A DNA stretch of 11,135 bases from F23-B02 sp963640555 (GCA_963640555.1 CAVHZB010000033.1:1-11135), one strand, 5' to 3'. Positions 1-7,195 are shown, counted from the stretch's first letter. A program made the numbers and translations. Notes: a model not told the origin generated them from the sequence alone.

Positions 1-1
1 T

Positions 2-19
2 GTGAAAATAAATTTTCAC
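2..19. repeat. 18-bp perfect dyad with UAAA centre
   Basis: GTGAAAAT-AA-ATTTTCAC is a perfect inverted repeat; as RNA it would be a 7-bp stem closed by a UAAA loop. It lies just before a terminator and no gene start follows closely, so it is probably in the 3' region of a gene outside the window. Its centre matches the dyads at 47-62 and 2366-2383. It could be an operator, an RNA hairpin or a small repeat; function is unknown. Confidence 0.5.
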
Positions 20-41
20 GAAAAATCTCGCTACGCTCGTC

Positions 42-68
42 AAAAAGCCTGATAAATCAGGCGTTTTT
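42..68 (+). terminator. Rho-independent terminator of an upstream gene
   Basis: The stem GCCTGA (47-52), loop TAAA and TCAGGC (57-62) is followed by G and TTTTT (64-68), and preceded by AAAAA (42-46), so it could work in both directions. It precedes yggS and probably ends a transcript that begins outside the window. Confidence 0.75.
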
Positions 69-192
69 GATGGCTATAATCCAACTTGAGGCGGGCCTTG
101 CCCCCTCAAACTCCCCCGCTGCGCGGTTATCTTTACTCAGCAGCATAGGTTTTTTGACAGACTCAATATTTTATAGAAACGCTGGGATAAAA

Positions 193-885
193 ATGAGTAT
201 TTCGGAAAATGTGAAGACCGTTAAGCGCAACATCGCGCTCGCCGCCGAAAAAAGCGGCAGAGCGCCCGACAGCGTGCGCCTTTGCGCGGCGACGAAAATG
301 AACGACGCCGCCAGAGTGCGCGAGGCGATAGCCGCCGGAGTCGATATCTGCGGCGAAAACCGCGTGCAGGAGCTCACCGAGAAGCTCGAAGCCGGCGCCT
401 ACGAGGGCTGTCCGCTGCACTTCATCGGGCATCTGCAGAAGAACAAGGTCAAGTATATCGTCGGAAGGGTCAGTCTCATAGAGTCGGTCGACTGCCTCGA
501 GCTGCTGGAGGTCATTGACAAAAAAGCTGCCGCGCTGGGCATAAGGCAGGATGTCCTGCTTGAGGTGAACATCGGCGCGGAGGAGGCAAAGTCGGGATTT
601 TCGCCGGACAGCCTCATGGAAAGTCTGCCTCGGATGGGCGAATTTTCCGCCGTAAATGTGCGCGGACTCATGGCAATACCCCCGATTTGCGAAAAAACGG
701 AGGAGATACGCCCATATTTTCGCCGCATGAAGCAGCTTTTTATTGACATTGGCGCAAAAAAATACGATAATGTCTCCATGGACTTTTTGTCCATGGGCAT
801 GAGCGCGGATTATATGACCGCGATAGAGGAAGGCGCGAATATCGTTCGCGTCGGCTCCGGCATTTTCGGAGCCAGACATTACTGA
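193..885 (+). CDS. yggS: YggS/YlmE-family pyridoxal-phosphate homeostasis protein
   Basis: A 230-residue protein of the YggS/PLPBP family (alanine-racemase N-terminal fold, TIM-barrel only). Family members bind PLP and are thought to buffer PLP and amino-acid/keto-acid pools in the cytosol; no enzymatic activity is established. Visible motifs are the PLP lysine in CAATK (Lys35), GENRVQE at 54-60, HFIGHLQKNK at 76-85, LLEVNIG at 122-128, RGLMAIPP at 157-164 and the C-terminal LSMGMSADY and VRVGSGIFGARHY blocks. The reading frame is open back to 67, but the ATG at 193 gives the usual family length and N-terminus; only a weak GGGA lies before it. It is the first gene of a tight cluster, 18 bases before sepF, matching ylmE-sepF order in other Bacillota. 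Confidence 0.95.
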   Translation: MSISENVKTVKRNIALAAEKSGRAPDSVRLCAATKMNDAARVREAIAAGVDICGENRVQELTEKLEAGAYEGCPLHFIGHLQKNKVKYIVGRVSLIESVDCLELLEVIDKKAAALGIRQDVLLEVNIGAEEAKSGFSPDSLMESLPRMGEFSAVNVRGLMAIPPICEKTEEIRPYFRRMKQLFIDIGAKKYDNVSMDFLSMGMSADYMTAIEEGANIVRVGSGIFGARHY

Positions 886-903
886 GCATAAGGAGGCAGT
901 GCC

Positions 904-1383
904 ATGGCATGGTTTGATAACATTAGAAACGCTATGCACCCCTACGACGATGATTATATAGAGAATGAGGAAGCCGCCGCCGAGGAGGAATTTGCGCAGG
1001 AGGAGGAAGCCGAAGCGCAGGACGATTATGAGGAGCGCCAGCCCCGTCCCGTTTTCTCCCGCCGCGAGAACAAGTCCGCACCTGCACCCGCACCCGCGCA
1101 GGAAAAGCAGAAGATGAAGCTCAAGTTCGTAAAGCCCACCGATTTTAACGAGGCGGCAGAGATCGCCGACAGTCTCAAGTCGCGGCAGGCGGTGCTGATG
1201 AACCTTGAGATGACCGAGTCGGACACTTCCCGCCGGCTGCTCGATTTTCTTTCCGGTGTCGCATATGCGCTCGGCGGAAAGATAATGCGCGTTTCCGCGC
1301 AGGCTTATATAATCGCGCCGACGAATGTCGATCTCGTGGGCGATGCCATCGCCGATTTTGAGAGCGCGGGGCTTTACTTCTAA
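904..1383 (+). CDS. sepF: Cell division protein SepF
   Basis: A 159-residue SepF protein. SepF polymerises, binds the FtsZ C-terminal tail and tethers the Z-ring to the membrane. Residues 1-12 (MAWFDNIRNAMH) fit the amphipathic membrane-binding helix. Residues about 15-47 are a very acidic linker (runs of Glu and Asp), followed by a Pro/Ala stretch near 59-66. The globular SepF (DUF552) domain covers about 72-145, with KFVKPTDFNEA, a VLMNLE strand, a DFLSGVAYALGG block (Gly118, Gly124, Gly125) and the terminal AYIIAP strand. The start is supported by AAGGAGG at 891-897. It sits between yggS and a divIVA gene, as in Bacillus and Streptococcus, and is probably co-transcribed with both. Antisense open frames here are compositional. 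Confidence 0.96.
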   Translation: MAWFDNIRNAMHPYDDDYIENEEAAAEEEFAQEEEAEAQDDYEERQPRPVFSRRENKSAPAPAPAQEKQKMKLKFVKPTDFNEAAEIADSLKSRQAVLMNLEMTESDTSRRLLDFLSGVAYALGGKIMRVSAQAYIIAPTNVDLVGDAIADFESAGLYF

Positions 1384-1418
1384 ACAGCAAGCAACTACTG
1401 AAAGGTGGATCTTAAGAT

Positions 1419-2003
1419 ATGACAACTCCCCAGGAAATCCGTGAAAAGAGCTTTGACAAGGCCAGAAGTATGTTCGGCGGCTATGATATGGCCACCATCG
1501 ACGAGTATCTCGAGGATCTGGCAAACGACTTTGAAGCTCTGCAGAAGGAGAATGTTGCCCTCAAGAGCAAGATGAAGGTGCTGGTCGATAAGATCGAGGA
1601 ATACCGCACGAACGAAAGCGCGCTGAATATGGCTATCCTCTCGGCGCAGAAGCTGAGCGTTCAGATCGAAAACGACGCAAGGGCGCGCAGCGCGAACATC
1701 GTCTCCGAGGCGGAGTCGAAGGCTGCCTCCCTGCTCGGCAATATCGACGACCGCATCGCGCAGGAGGAGGCCCGCCTTCAGGCGGCAAAGCTCAGCTCGG
1801 CAAAGTTTTTCGAGAGCGCGCGTGACCTCTGCCAGAAGCAGCTCCAGACCCTTGACTCTCTCAGCGGCGCGGCGCGTTCCGAGGTGCTCAAGCAGGTCGA
1901 GCAGATACGAATACCGAAGGAGCAGTCCGCTCCGGTTTCCGAACCCTCTTCCATGGATTCAGGCAACACTCAGGTATTCAATTTTGTAAAAGACGAGATC
2001 TGA
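1419..2003 (+). CDS. divIVA: DivIVA-domain septal/polar scaffold protein
   Basis: A 194-residue DivIVA-family coiled-coil protein. These proteins bind curved membrane at poles and septa and recruit partners. The N-terminal domain (about 1-60) has TPQEIREKSFDKA and the membrane-contact loop FGGYDMATIDEYL (19-31), followed by a long heptad-rich segment from about 38 to 165 and a short disordered tail. In the loop the Phe that inserts into the membrane in B. subtilis DivIVA (Phe17) is present as Phe19, but the neighbouring Arg18 is replaced by Gly20. Together with the middle region rich in Ala, Glu and Gln, this suggests the clostridial DivIVA-like branch rather than a close functional copy of the Bacillus protein. 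An AAAGGTGG ribosome binding site lies at 1401-1408. The gap from sepF is 35 bases, consistent with one operon; a terminator follows. Confidence 0.92.
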   Translation: MTTPQEIREKSFDKARSMFGGYDMATIDEYLEDLANDFEALQKENVALKSKMKVLVDKIEEYRTNESALNMAILSAQKLSVQIENDARARSANIVSEAESKAASLLGNIDDRIAQEEARLQAAKLSSAKFFESARDLCQKQLQTLDSLSGAARSEVLKQVEQIRIPKEQSAPVSEPSSMDSGNTQVFNFVKDEI

Positions 2004-2009
2004 GTTTTT

Positions 2010-2029
2010 GCCGAAGCAGCAGCTTCGGC
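2010..2029 (+). other. Stem-loop directly after divIVA
   Basis: GCCGAAGC (2010-2017), loop AGCA, GCTTCGGC (2022-2029) is a perfect 8-bp hairpin starting six bases after the divIVA stop. It has no T-run, so it is not a canonical terminator; it may protect the 3' end of the mRNA or act together with the terminator just downstream. Confidence 0.55.
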
Positions 2030-2048
2030 TATTGGCACATGGATGTTT

Positions 2049-2077
2049 AAGGCGTGCGGAGACCGCACGCCTTTTTT
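2049..2077 (+). terminator. Rho-independent terminator of the yggS-sepF-divIVA cluster
   Basis: GGCGTGCGG (2051-2059), loop AGA, CCGCACGCC (2063-2071) and TTTTTT (2072-2077) make a 9-bp GC-rich stem followed by a T-run. It separates the division genes from ileS. Confidence 0.93.
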
Positions 2078-2126
2078 CGCTTCTGCGGCGCCGCTCGCCG
2101 CAGCGGGCGATGCGAGGCGAACACCG

Positions 2127-2345
2127 GCAGTCATTTGACTGCGCCGCTGCCTCCCTTGTGTAAAGGGAGGTGGGGCGGCGTTAGCCGAACCGGAGGGATT
2201 GTATTGTATCGGCTTACGCCGAGATATATTCCCACCTCATCAGTCGGCTTCGCCGACAGCTTCCCCTCAAGGGGAAGCCAACGATCCCTCCCTTTACGCG
2301 GGGGAGCCGATGCGCACCGGTCTTGCCCGCAGGGCAGAACCGGGC
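2127..2345. repeat. Mosaic palindromic repeat, copy A
   Basis: This copy fills most of the 402-base gap between divIVA and ileS. In order it has the palindrome GCAGTCA-TT-TGACTGC (2127-2142); hairpin CCTCCCTT/AAGGGAGG (2150-2170); the block TTAGCCGAACCGGAGGGAT (2181-2199); TCGGCTTACGCCGA (2209-2222); hairpin GTCGGC-TTC-GCCGAC (2243-2257); hairpin GCTTCCCC-TCAA-GGGGAAGC (2259-2278); and a degenerate CTCCCTTTACG hairpin (about 2288-2308). Most modules recur in the other three long gaps. Open frames across it are accidental. Remaining bases of the gap hold the terminator before it and the ileS leader after it. Confidence 0.85.
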
Positions 2346-2365
2346 ACAAACAAAAATGTATAGGT

Positions 2366-2383
2366 GTGGCGATAAATCGCCAC
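2366..2383. repeat. 18-bp perfect dyad in the ileS leader
   Basis: GTGGCGAT-AA-ATCGCCAC is a perfect inverted repeat ending 9 bases before the ileS ribosome binding site. As RNA it is a 7-bp stem with a UAAA loop. It has the same outer GTG/CAC and ATAAAT centre as the dyad at 2-19, but different inner pairs. It could be an operator or a leader hairpin that affects translation; no known riboswitch fits. Confidence 0.55.
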
Positions 2384-2392
2384 TGAAAAAAT

Positions 2393-2397
2393 GGAGG
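2393..2397 (+). promoter_or_regulatory. Ribosome binding site that fixes the ileS start
   Basis: GGAGG at 2393-2397 lies 8 bases before ATG 2406. The ATG at 2391 overlaps this site and cannot use it, so the protein starts MAQKYDATLN. Confidence 0.9.
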
Positions 2398-2405
2398 ATA
2401 AATTT

Positions 2406-5213
2406 ATGGCACAGAAATATGATGCAACACTTAATCTGCCCAAGACCGAATTCCCCATGAGAGCAGGGCTGCCCAAGCGCGAGCCGGATATGCTCAAGCA
2501 CTGGGAGGAGCTTGATGTTTACAGCCTTATGCTCAAAAAGAACGAGGGCAAGCCCCTGTTCAATCTCCATGACGGACCTCCGTTCTCAAACGGCGCTCTG
2601 CACATGGGTCACGCACTGAACAAGTCGATCAAGGACTTCATCACCCGCACATACGCGATGCGCGGCTACTATACCCCGTATATCCCCGGCTGGGATAACC
2701 ACGGCATGCCCATCGAGTCTGCCATCATCAAGGAGCAGAAGCTCAACCACAAGGCGATGAGCGTTGCCGACTTCCGCTCGGCCTGCCATGCCTACGCCGA
2801 CCATTACATTGATGTGCAGCGCGAGGGCTTCAAGCGCATGGGCGTTATCGGCGACTGGGAGCACCCGTACAAGACCATGGACCCCGGCTTTGAGGCAATG
2901 GAGACCCGCGTTTTCGGCAAGATGTATAAAAACGGTCATATCTACAAGGGACTCAAGCCCGTTTACTGGTGCGCCCACGACGAGACCGCACTTGCCGAGG
3001 CGGAGATAGAGTACAAGGACGATCCCTGCACGACCGTCTATGTCAAATTCCCCATGCACGACGATCAGGGCAAGCTGAGTCATCTGGACAAGACGAGGCT
3101 GTTCTTCGTCATCTGGACGACCACCATCTGGACGCTGCCCGGCAACCTTGCCATCGCGCTGCATCCGTCGGAGAGCTATGCGGTCGTCAAGGCTCCCAAC
3201 GGCGAAATGTACATCATGGCAGAGGCTCTGACCAAAAAGGTCATGGGGTTGGGCGGCTTTGCCGACTATGAGATCGTCGAGACCCACGAGGGCGCGTTCT
3301 TCGAGAATATGCTCGCCGACCATCCCTTCCTGCCCAAGACCAGCCGCCTCGTTCTGGCCGACTATGTCACCATGGACTCCGGTACCGGCTGCGTCCACAC
3401 CGCGCCCGGCTTCGGTGCCGACGACTATGTGACCTGCAAGCGCTACGGCATGGACATGGTCGTTCCCGTGGACGATCAGGGCAAGCACACCGACTATGCC
3501 GGAAAGTACGCCGGCATGGGCACGGATGAGTCTAACCCCGTCATCCTCAAGGACATGAAGGAAAGCGGCATGCTCTTTGCATCCGAGGAGATCATCCACA
3601 GCTACCCGCACTGCTGGAGATGCAAGAACCCCATCATCTTCCGCGCGACCCCGCAGTGGTTCTGCTCGGTCGACTCGTTCAAGGACGAGGCCACCGGCGC
3701 CTGCGAGGATGTGCGCTGGGTTCCGGCATGGGGCAAGGACAGGATGAAGAGCATGATCCTTGAGCGCACCGACTGGTGCATCTCGCGCCAGCGCCGCTGG
3801 GGTCTGCCCATCCCCGTGTTCTACTGCGATGACTGCTCAAAGCCCGTCTGCACCGACGAGAGCATCGAGTCCGTCGCAGCCATCTACGAAAAAGAGGGCT
3901 CGAACGCATGGTTTGAGCTTGACGCGGCCGAGCTCCTGCCCGAGGGCTTTACCTGCCCGCACTGCGGCGGCAAGCACTTCACCAAGGAGACCGACACCCT
4001 CGACGGCTGGTTCGACTCCGGTTCCACCCACTACGCCGCCATGGAGCGCGATCAGGGCTTCTGGCCCGCCACGATGTACATCGAGGGTCTTGACCAGTAC
4101 CGCGGCTGGTTCCAGTCCTCTCTGCTGGTGGCCGTCGGCGCACTTGGCCGCGGCGCACCGTTCAAGGAGTGCGTCACCCACGGCTGGACGGTCGACGGTG
4201 AGGGCAAGGCCATGCACAAGTCCCTCGGCAACGGCATGGATCCCGCCGAGATCTTCGAGAAATACGGCGCGGACCTGCTGCGCCTGTGGGCAGGCTCGTC
4301 GGACTACCATGTCGATGTCCGCTGCTCGGACGAGATCTTCAAGCAGCTTTCTCAGAACTACCTCAAGTTCCGCAACACCGCGCGCTACTGCCTCGGCAAC
4401 CTCGCTGAGTTCAACGCAGACGAGCTCGTCGCGCCCGCTGATATGCTTGAGCTGGATAAGTGGGCGATCACGAAGCTCAACAGGCTCATCGAGAAGGCGT
4501 TTGCCGCCTACGACGAGTACGAATTCCATGTCGTATCGCACCTGATCAACGACTTCTGCGTCGTAGAGCTCTCAAACTTCTACCTCGATATCATCAAGGA
4601 CAGGCTCTACTGCTCCGGCAAGAACAGCCTTGAACGCCGCAGCGCACAGACCGCGCTCTTCCTGATCCTCGATACCCTGACCAAGATGTTCGCGCCCATC
4701 CTCGCCTTCACCTGCGACGAGATCTGGCAGGCAATGCCCCACCGCAGCTCGGACGATGCGCGCAATGTCGTGCTCAACGAGATGAACAAGACCTTTGACG
4801 AGTACGCGCTCGACGATGCCGAGATGGTAAAGTGGGACAAGCTCATCTCCGTCAGAAACGATGTAAACGGCGTGCTCGAAAAGGCGCGTGCGGACAAGCG
4901 CATCGGCAAGCCTCTTGAGGCATCCGTCACTCTGCGCGCCTCCGGCGAGAGCAAGGCCGTGCTCGACAGAGTTTCCGATATGGACCTCAAGGAGCTGCTC
5001 ATCGTCTCCGAGTGCCTTATCGCCGACGACGATGCGGTCGAGGAGGGCTCCGTCACGGCGTCAGGCTCGTACAATACCGGTCTGACCGTCTCCGTCAAGG
5101 AGGCCGACGGCGTGAAGTGCCCGCGCTGCTGGATGCACTCGAAGGATGCCGATCCCGAGACCGGTCTCTGCCCGCGCTGCAAGTCCGTTCTTGAGGAGGA
5201 CGCAGAGGCATAA
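2406..5213 (+). CDS. ileS: Isoleucine--tRNA ligase (class I, IleS1-like)
   Basis: A 935-residue cytosolic enzyme that charges tRNA-Ile using ATP. The HIGH motif is HMGH (66-69) after HDGPPFSNGAL, followed by GWDNHGMPIE (95-104). The CP1 editing domain carries WTTTIWTLPGN (237-247) and GTGCVHTAPGFGADDY (326-341), so editing of misacylated Val is expected. Two internal Cys pairs (474/477, 517/520) precede DTLDGWFDSG. The KMSKS position reads AMHKSLGN (602-609): the first Lys and the Ser of the motif are replaced, while the second Lys (605) is kept. The C-terminal zinc site is intact (CPRC 905-908, CPRC 922-925), which fits the IleS1 type and not the mupirocin-resistant IleS2 type. The gene stands alone with its own terminator; ileS after divIVA is the usual Bacillota order, but lspA does not follow. 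No T-box is visible upstream. Confidence 0.97.
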   Translation: MAQKYDATLNLPKTEFPMRAGLPKREPDMLKHWEELDVYSLMLKKNEGKPLFNLHDGPPFSNGALHMGHALNKSIKDFITRTYAMRGYYTPYIPGWDNHGMPIESAIIKEQKLNHKAMSVADFRSACHAYADHYIDVQREGFKRMGVIGDWEHPYKTMDPGFEAMETRVFGKMYKNGHIYKGLKPVYWCAHDETALAEAEIEYKDDPCTTVYVKFPMHDDQGKLSHLDKTRLFFVIWTTTIWTLPGNLAIALHPSESYAVVKAPNGEMYIMAEALTKKVMGLGGFADYEIVETHEGAFFENMLADHPFLPKTSRLVLADYVTMDSGTGCVHTAPGFGADDYVTCKRYGMDMVVPVDDQGKHTDYAGKYAGMGTDESNPVILKDMKESGMLFASEEIIHSYPHCWRCKNPIIFRATPQWFCSVDSFKDEATGACEDVRWVPAWGKDRMKSMILERTDWCISRQRRWGLPIPVFYCDDCSKPVCTDESIESVAAIYEKEGSNAWFELDAAELLPEGFTCPHCGGKHFTKETDTLDGWFDSGSTHYAAMERDQGFWPATMYIEGLDQYRGWFQSSLLVAVGALGRGAPFKECVTHGWTVDGEGKAMHKSLGNGMDPAEIFEKYGADLLRLWAGSSDYHVDVRCSDEIFKQLSQNYLKFRNTARYCLGNLAEFNADELVAPADMLELDKWAITKLNRLIEKAFAAYDEYEFHVVSHLINDFCVVELSNFYLDIIKDRLYCSGKNSLERRSAQTALFLILDTLTKMFAPILAFTCDEIWQAMPHRSSDDARNVVLNEMNKTFDEYALDDAEMVKWDKLISVRNDVNGVLEKARADKRIGKPLEASVTLRASGESKAVLDRVSDMDLKELLIVSECLIADDDAVEEGSVTASGSYNTGLTVSVKEADGVKCPRCWMHSKDADPETGLCPRCKSVLEEDAEA

Positions 5214-5246
5214 AGACCTCTGCACGCTGAGCCTTCGATCATGATC

Positions 5247-5283
5247 ACACCCCCGTTTTCGCTTTGTGAAAACGGGGGTGTTT
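5247..5283 (+). terminator. Rho-independent terminator of ileS
   Basis: ACACCCCCGTTTTC (5247-5260), a 7-base loop and GAAAACGGGGGTGT (5268-5281) form a perfect 14-bp stem ending in a short T-run. It lies 33 bases after the ileS stop. Confidence 0.92.
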
Positions 5284-5308
5284 ATGTGATGTCTGTATGT
5301 ATTTACTC

Positions 5309-5607
5309 GCGTTAGCCGAGCCGGAGGGATTGTACCGCAGGCAACAATATTGTGTCGGCTTGCGCCGAGATTTGTTCCCACCTCATCAGTCAGCTGACGC
5401 TGACAGCTTCCCCTAAAAGGGGAAGCCAATGGCGCACTACAGTAGTGCGGCAATATATCGGTTTTGCCCGCAGTCTCCGGTCGGGCTACCGCAGTCGCCG
5501 TATCCGCAGGTGCGGAGGTTCGCCTCCGAAAACACGATCCCTCAGTCAGCCATGCGGCTGACAGCTCCCTTTACGCAAGGGAGCCAAGGGGCAGGCTAAC
5601 GGCTGCC
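5309..5607. repeat. Mosaic palindromic repeat, copy B
   Basis: This copy fills the gap between convergent ileS and gltX. In order: GCGTTAGCCGAGCCGGAGGG (5309-5328); a CCGCAGGCAACAATATTG block (5335-5352) shared with copy C; hairpin GTCAGC-TGAC-GCTGAC (5389-5404); hairpin GCTTCCCC-TAAAA-GGGGAAGC (5406-5426); palindrome GCACTACAGTAGTGC (5434-5448) beginning a module shared with C and D; hairpin CGGAGG-TTCG-CCTCCG (5513-5528); hairpin GTCAGCC-ATGC-GGCTGAC (5545-5562); hairpin GCTCCCTT-TACGC-AAGGGAGC (5564-5584); and a weak GGCAG/CTGCC stem (5590-5607). The 46 bases left before gltX hold nothing I recognise. Confidence 0.85.
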
Positions 5608-5653
5608 AACGAAAGGACAATAGGAAATCACAGGGTTTTTTTACACGCCGAGC

Positions 5654-7129
5654 TTATGCCGTATGCTTTTCGAGCTTTTCGATACCGATGCGCATTCTGC
5701 GAAGTGTTTCGTCCTTGCCGAGGATGCGGCATATCTCGACCGCGCCGCCGGGCGTTACCGCCTTGCCGGCTGCCGCGATGCGCACGGGCCACATGACCTT
5801 TGCGTTTTTGCACCCGCACTTTTCCGCCATGCCGGTCATGGCGGCGAGAATGCTCTCGTCGCACCAGTCGGCGATGTCCTCGAAAACGGGCAGCATCTGA
5901 CGCAGCATCTCCAGCGAGCCTGCCTCGTCGGTCTTGCTCTTTTTGTGGATGTACAGCGCGGTGTCGTACTCGGGCAGAGCGTCGAAGAAATCGAGCTTTT
6001 CGGGGATGTCGGTGAGCACCTCGGTGCGCTGCTGGAGCAGGGCGGCGACTGCGGCGGGGTCAATGTCGGGATTTTTCACCGCCTGACGGATAAAGGGCTC
6101 TGCGGCCGCGGCAAACGCCTCGGGGCTCATTGCGCGGATGTACTCGGCGTTGAAATACCTGAGCTTTTCGATATCGAATATCGCGGGCGATTTCGATATG
6201 CCCTTTATGTCAAATATCTCGGCAAGCTCACGCATGGTGAATATCTCGCGCTCACCGCCGGGGCTCCAGCCGAGCAGCGCAACATAGTTTACAACGGCGT
6301 CCGTGAGATAGCCCTGCGCAATGAGATCCTCATAAGACGGGTCGCCGTGGCGCTTGCTCATCTTGCTGTGAGCATCGCGCATGACCGGCGAGCAGTGGAC
6401 ATACGCCGGCACATCCCAGCCGAAGCTTTCGTACAGAAGGTTATATTTCGGCGAGCTGGACAGATACTCCGAGCCGCGCACGACATGGGTTATGCCCATG
6501 AGATGATCGTCCACGACATTTGCAAAGTTATATGTCGGCAGACCGTCGCGCTTTATGAGCACCTGATCGTCGAGAGTCGAATTTTCAACGGTTATGTCGC
6601 CGAATATCTCGTCGCGGAAGGTCGTGGTGCCCTCGGCGGGTATCCTCTGGCGCACGACATAGGGCTCGCCGGCGGCAGCCCTCGCGTCGCTTACCTCGCG
6701 TGCGAGACTGCGGCAGGGATCGGCAGCCTTTTCAAAGCCCTCGCTCTCCTCCTGCTTTTCGCAGAAGCAGCGGTAGGCGCAGCCCTTTTCTATAAGCAGG
6801 TCAGCATACTTGCCATAGAGCCCGCGGCGCTCGGTCTGCACATAGGGACCCACGGGTCCGCCGACATCCGGTCCCTCGTCGTGGTCAAGCCCGCACTCGG
6901 CCATGGTGCGGTATATCACATCCACCGCACCCTCGACATAGCGCTCCTGATCGGTGTCCTCTATGCGGAGGATGAATGTTCCTCCTGCGTGGCGGGCGAT
7001 GAGCCATGTGTAAAGCGCCGTGCGCAGATTGCCCACATGCATATAGCCGGTGGGGCTGGGGGCAAATCTCGTGCGCACCCGACCGTGGGGTATACGGGCT
7101 TCAAGATCGTTGTACCAATTCATATCCAT
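5654..7129 (-). CDS. gltX: Glutamate--tRNA ligase (class I)
   Basis: A 491-residue glutamyl-tRNA synthetase, the usual bacterial length. The Rossmann catalytic domain shows RFAPSPTGYMHVGNLRTALY (21-40; HIGH motif HVGN at 31-34), ILRIEDTD (53-60), and KMSKRHGDPS with the KMSKS lysines at 256 and 259. A Cys cluster (117, 121, 123, 139) sits where many bacterial GluRS bind zinc. The C-terminal part (about 330-491) is the helical anticodon-binding domain, with AAAGKAVTPGGAVEICRILG near 452-471. The start at 7129 is set by GGAGG 8 bases upstream; ATG 7123 is too far. In Bacillota lacking GlnRS this enzyme often also charges tRNA-Gln for GatCAB; that cannot be decided here. It runs alone on the minus strand, convergent with ileS and divergent from trpS. 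I see no canonical terminator after it. Confidence 0.97.
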   Translation of the reverse strand: MDMNWYNDLEARIPHGRVRTRFAPSPTGYMHVGNLRTALYTWLIARHAGGTFILRIEDTDQERYVEGAVDVIYRTMAECGLDHDEGPDVGGPVGPYVQTERRGLYGKYADLLIEKGCAYRCFCEKQEESEGFEKAADPCRSLAREVSDARAAAGEPYVVRQRIPAEGTTTFRDEIFGDITVENSTLDDQVLIKRDGLPTYNFANVVDDHLMGITHVVRGSEYLSSSPKYNLLYESFGWDVPAYVHCSPVMRDAHSKMSKRHGDPSYEDLIAQGYLTDAVVNYVALLGWSPGGEREIFTMRELAEIFDIKGISKSPAIFDIEKLRYFNAEYIRAMSPEAFAAAAEPFIRQAVKNPDIDPAAVAALLQQRTEVLTDIPEKLDFFDALPEYDTALYIHKKSKTDEAGSLEMLRQMLPVFEDIADWCDESILAAMTGMAEKCGCKNAKVMWPVRIAAAGKAVTPGGAVEICRILGKDETLRRMRIGIEKLEKHTA

Positions 7130-7137
7130 ACATTTTT

Positions 7138-7142
7138 CCTCC
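7138..7142 (-). promoter_or_regulatory. Ribosome binding site that fixes the gltX start
   Basis: On the minus strand GGAGG (7142 to 7138) lies 8 bases before ATG at 7129. The intervening out-of-frame ATG is only four bases from the site and leads to a different frame. Confidence 0.85.
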
Positions 7143-7159
7143 GAAATGCGATTATTAAC

Positions 7160-7188
7160 AGTGTAAATTGGATTTTAGCAGTTGTCAA
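7160..7188 (-). promoter_or_regulatory. Sigma-A-type promoter for gltX
   Basis: On the minus strand a perfect -35 box TTGACA (7188-7183) is followed by a 17-base spacer and TACACT (7165-7160), 4 of 6 matches to TATAAT. Transcription would start near 7153, giving a leader of about 24 bases, too short for a riboswitch or T-box. The sequence just upstream (7189-7220) is A/T-rich, like an UP element. Confidence 0.75.
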
Positions 7189-7195
7189 GTGAGAA

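Noticed and set aside
154..177. Promoter before yggS: perfect TTGACA at 154-159 with TATAGA at 172-177
   Set aside because: The spacer would be 12 bases, too short for a sigma-A promoter, and no better -10 box lies at 16-19 bases.
163..1524. A 453-codon open frame on the minus strand opposite yggS and sepF
   Set aside because: It is antisense to two well-recognised genes, its product has no recognisable motif, and such frames are common opposite GC-rich coding DNA.
2199..2230. Promoter-like TTGTAT and TATATT inside repeats A and C (also 7288-7314), upstream of ileS and trpS
   Set aside because: Spacers are 15 or 20 bases with weak -35 boxes and a palindrome between them; worth only a transcription-start check.
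2054..2386. A 110-codon open frame between divIVA and ileS (similar ones at 5352-5796 and 7260-7536)
   Set aside because: They consist almost entirely of palindromic repeat sequence, and the last overlaps the start of trpS.
5320..5345. T-box-like GGAGGGATTGTACCGCAGG
   Set aside because: It does not match the T-box core, has no stem I or antiterminator around it, lies downstream of ileS and belongs to a repeat module found elsewhere.
5663..7192. A 509-codon open frame on the plus strand opposite gltX, longer than gltX itself
   Set aside because: It lies fully opposite a gene with all class I synthetase motifs, covers the gltX promoter, and has no family signature.
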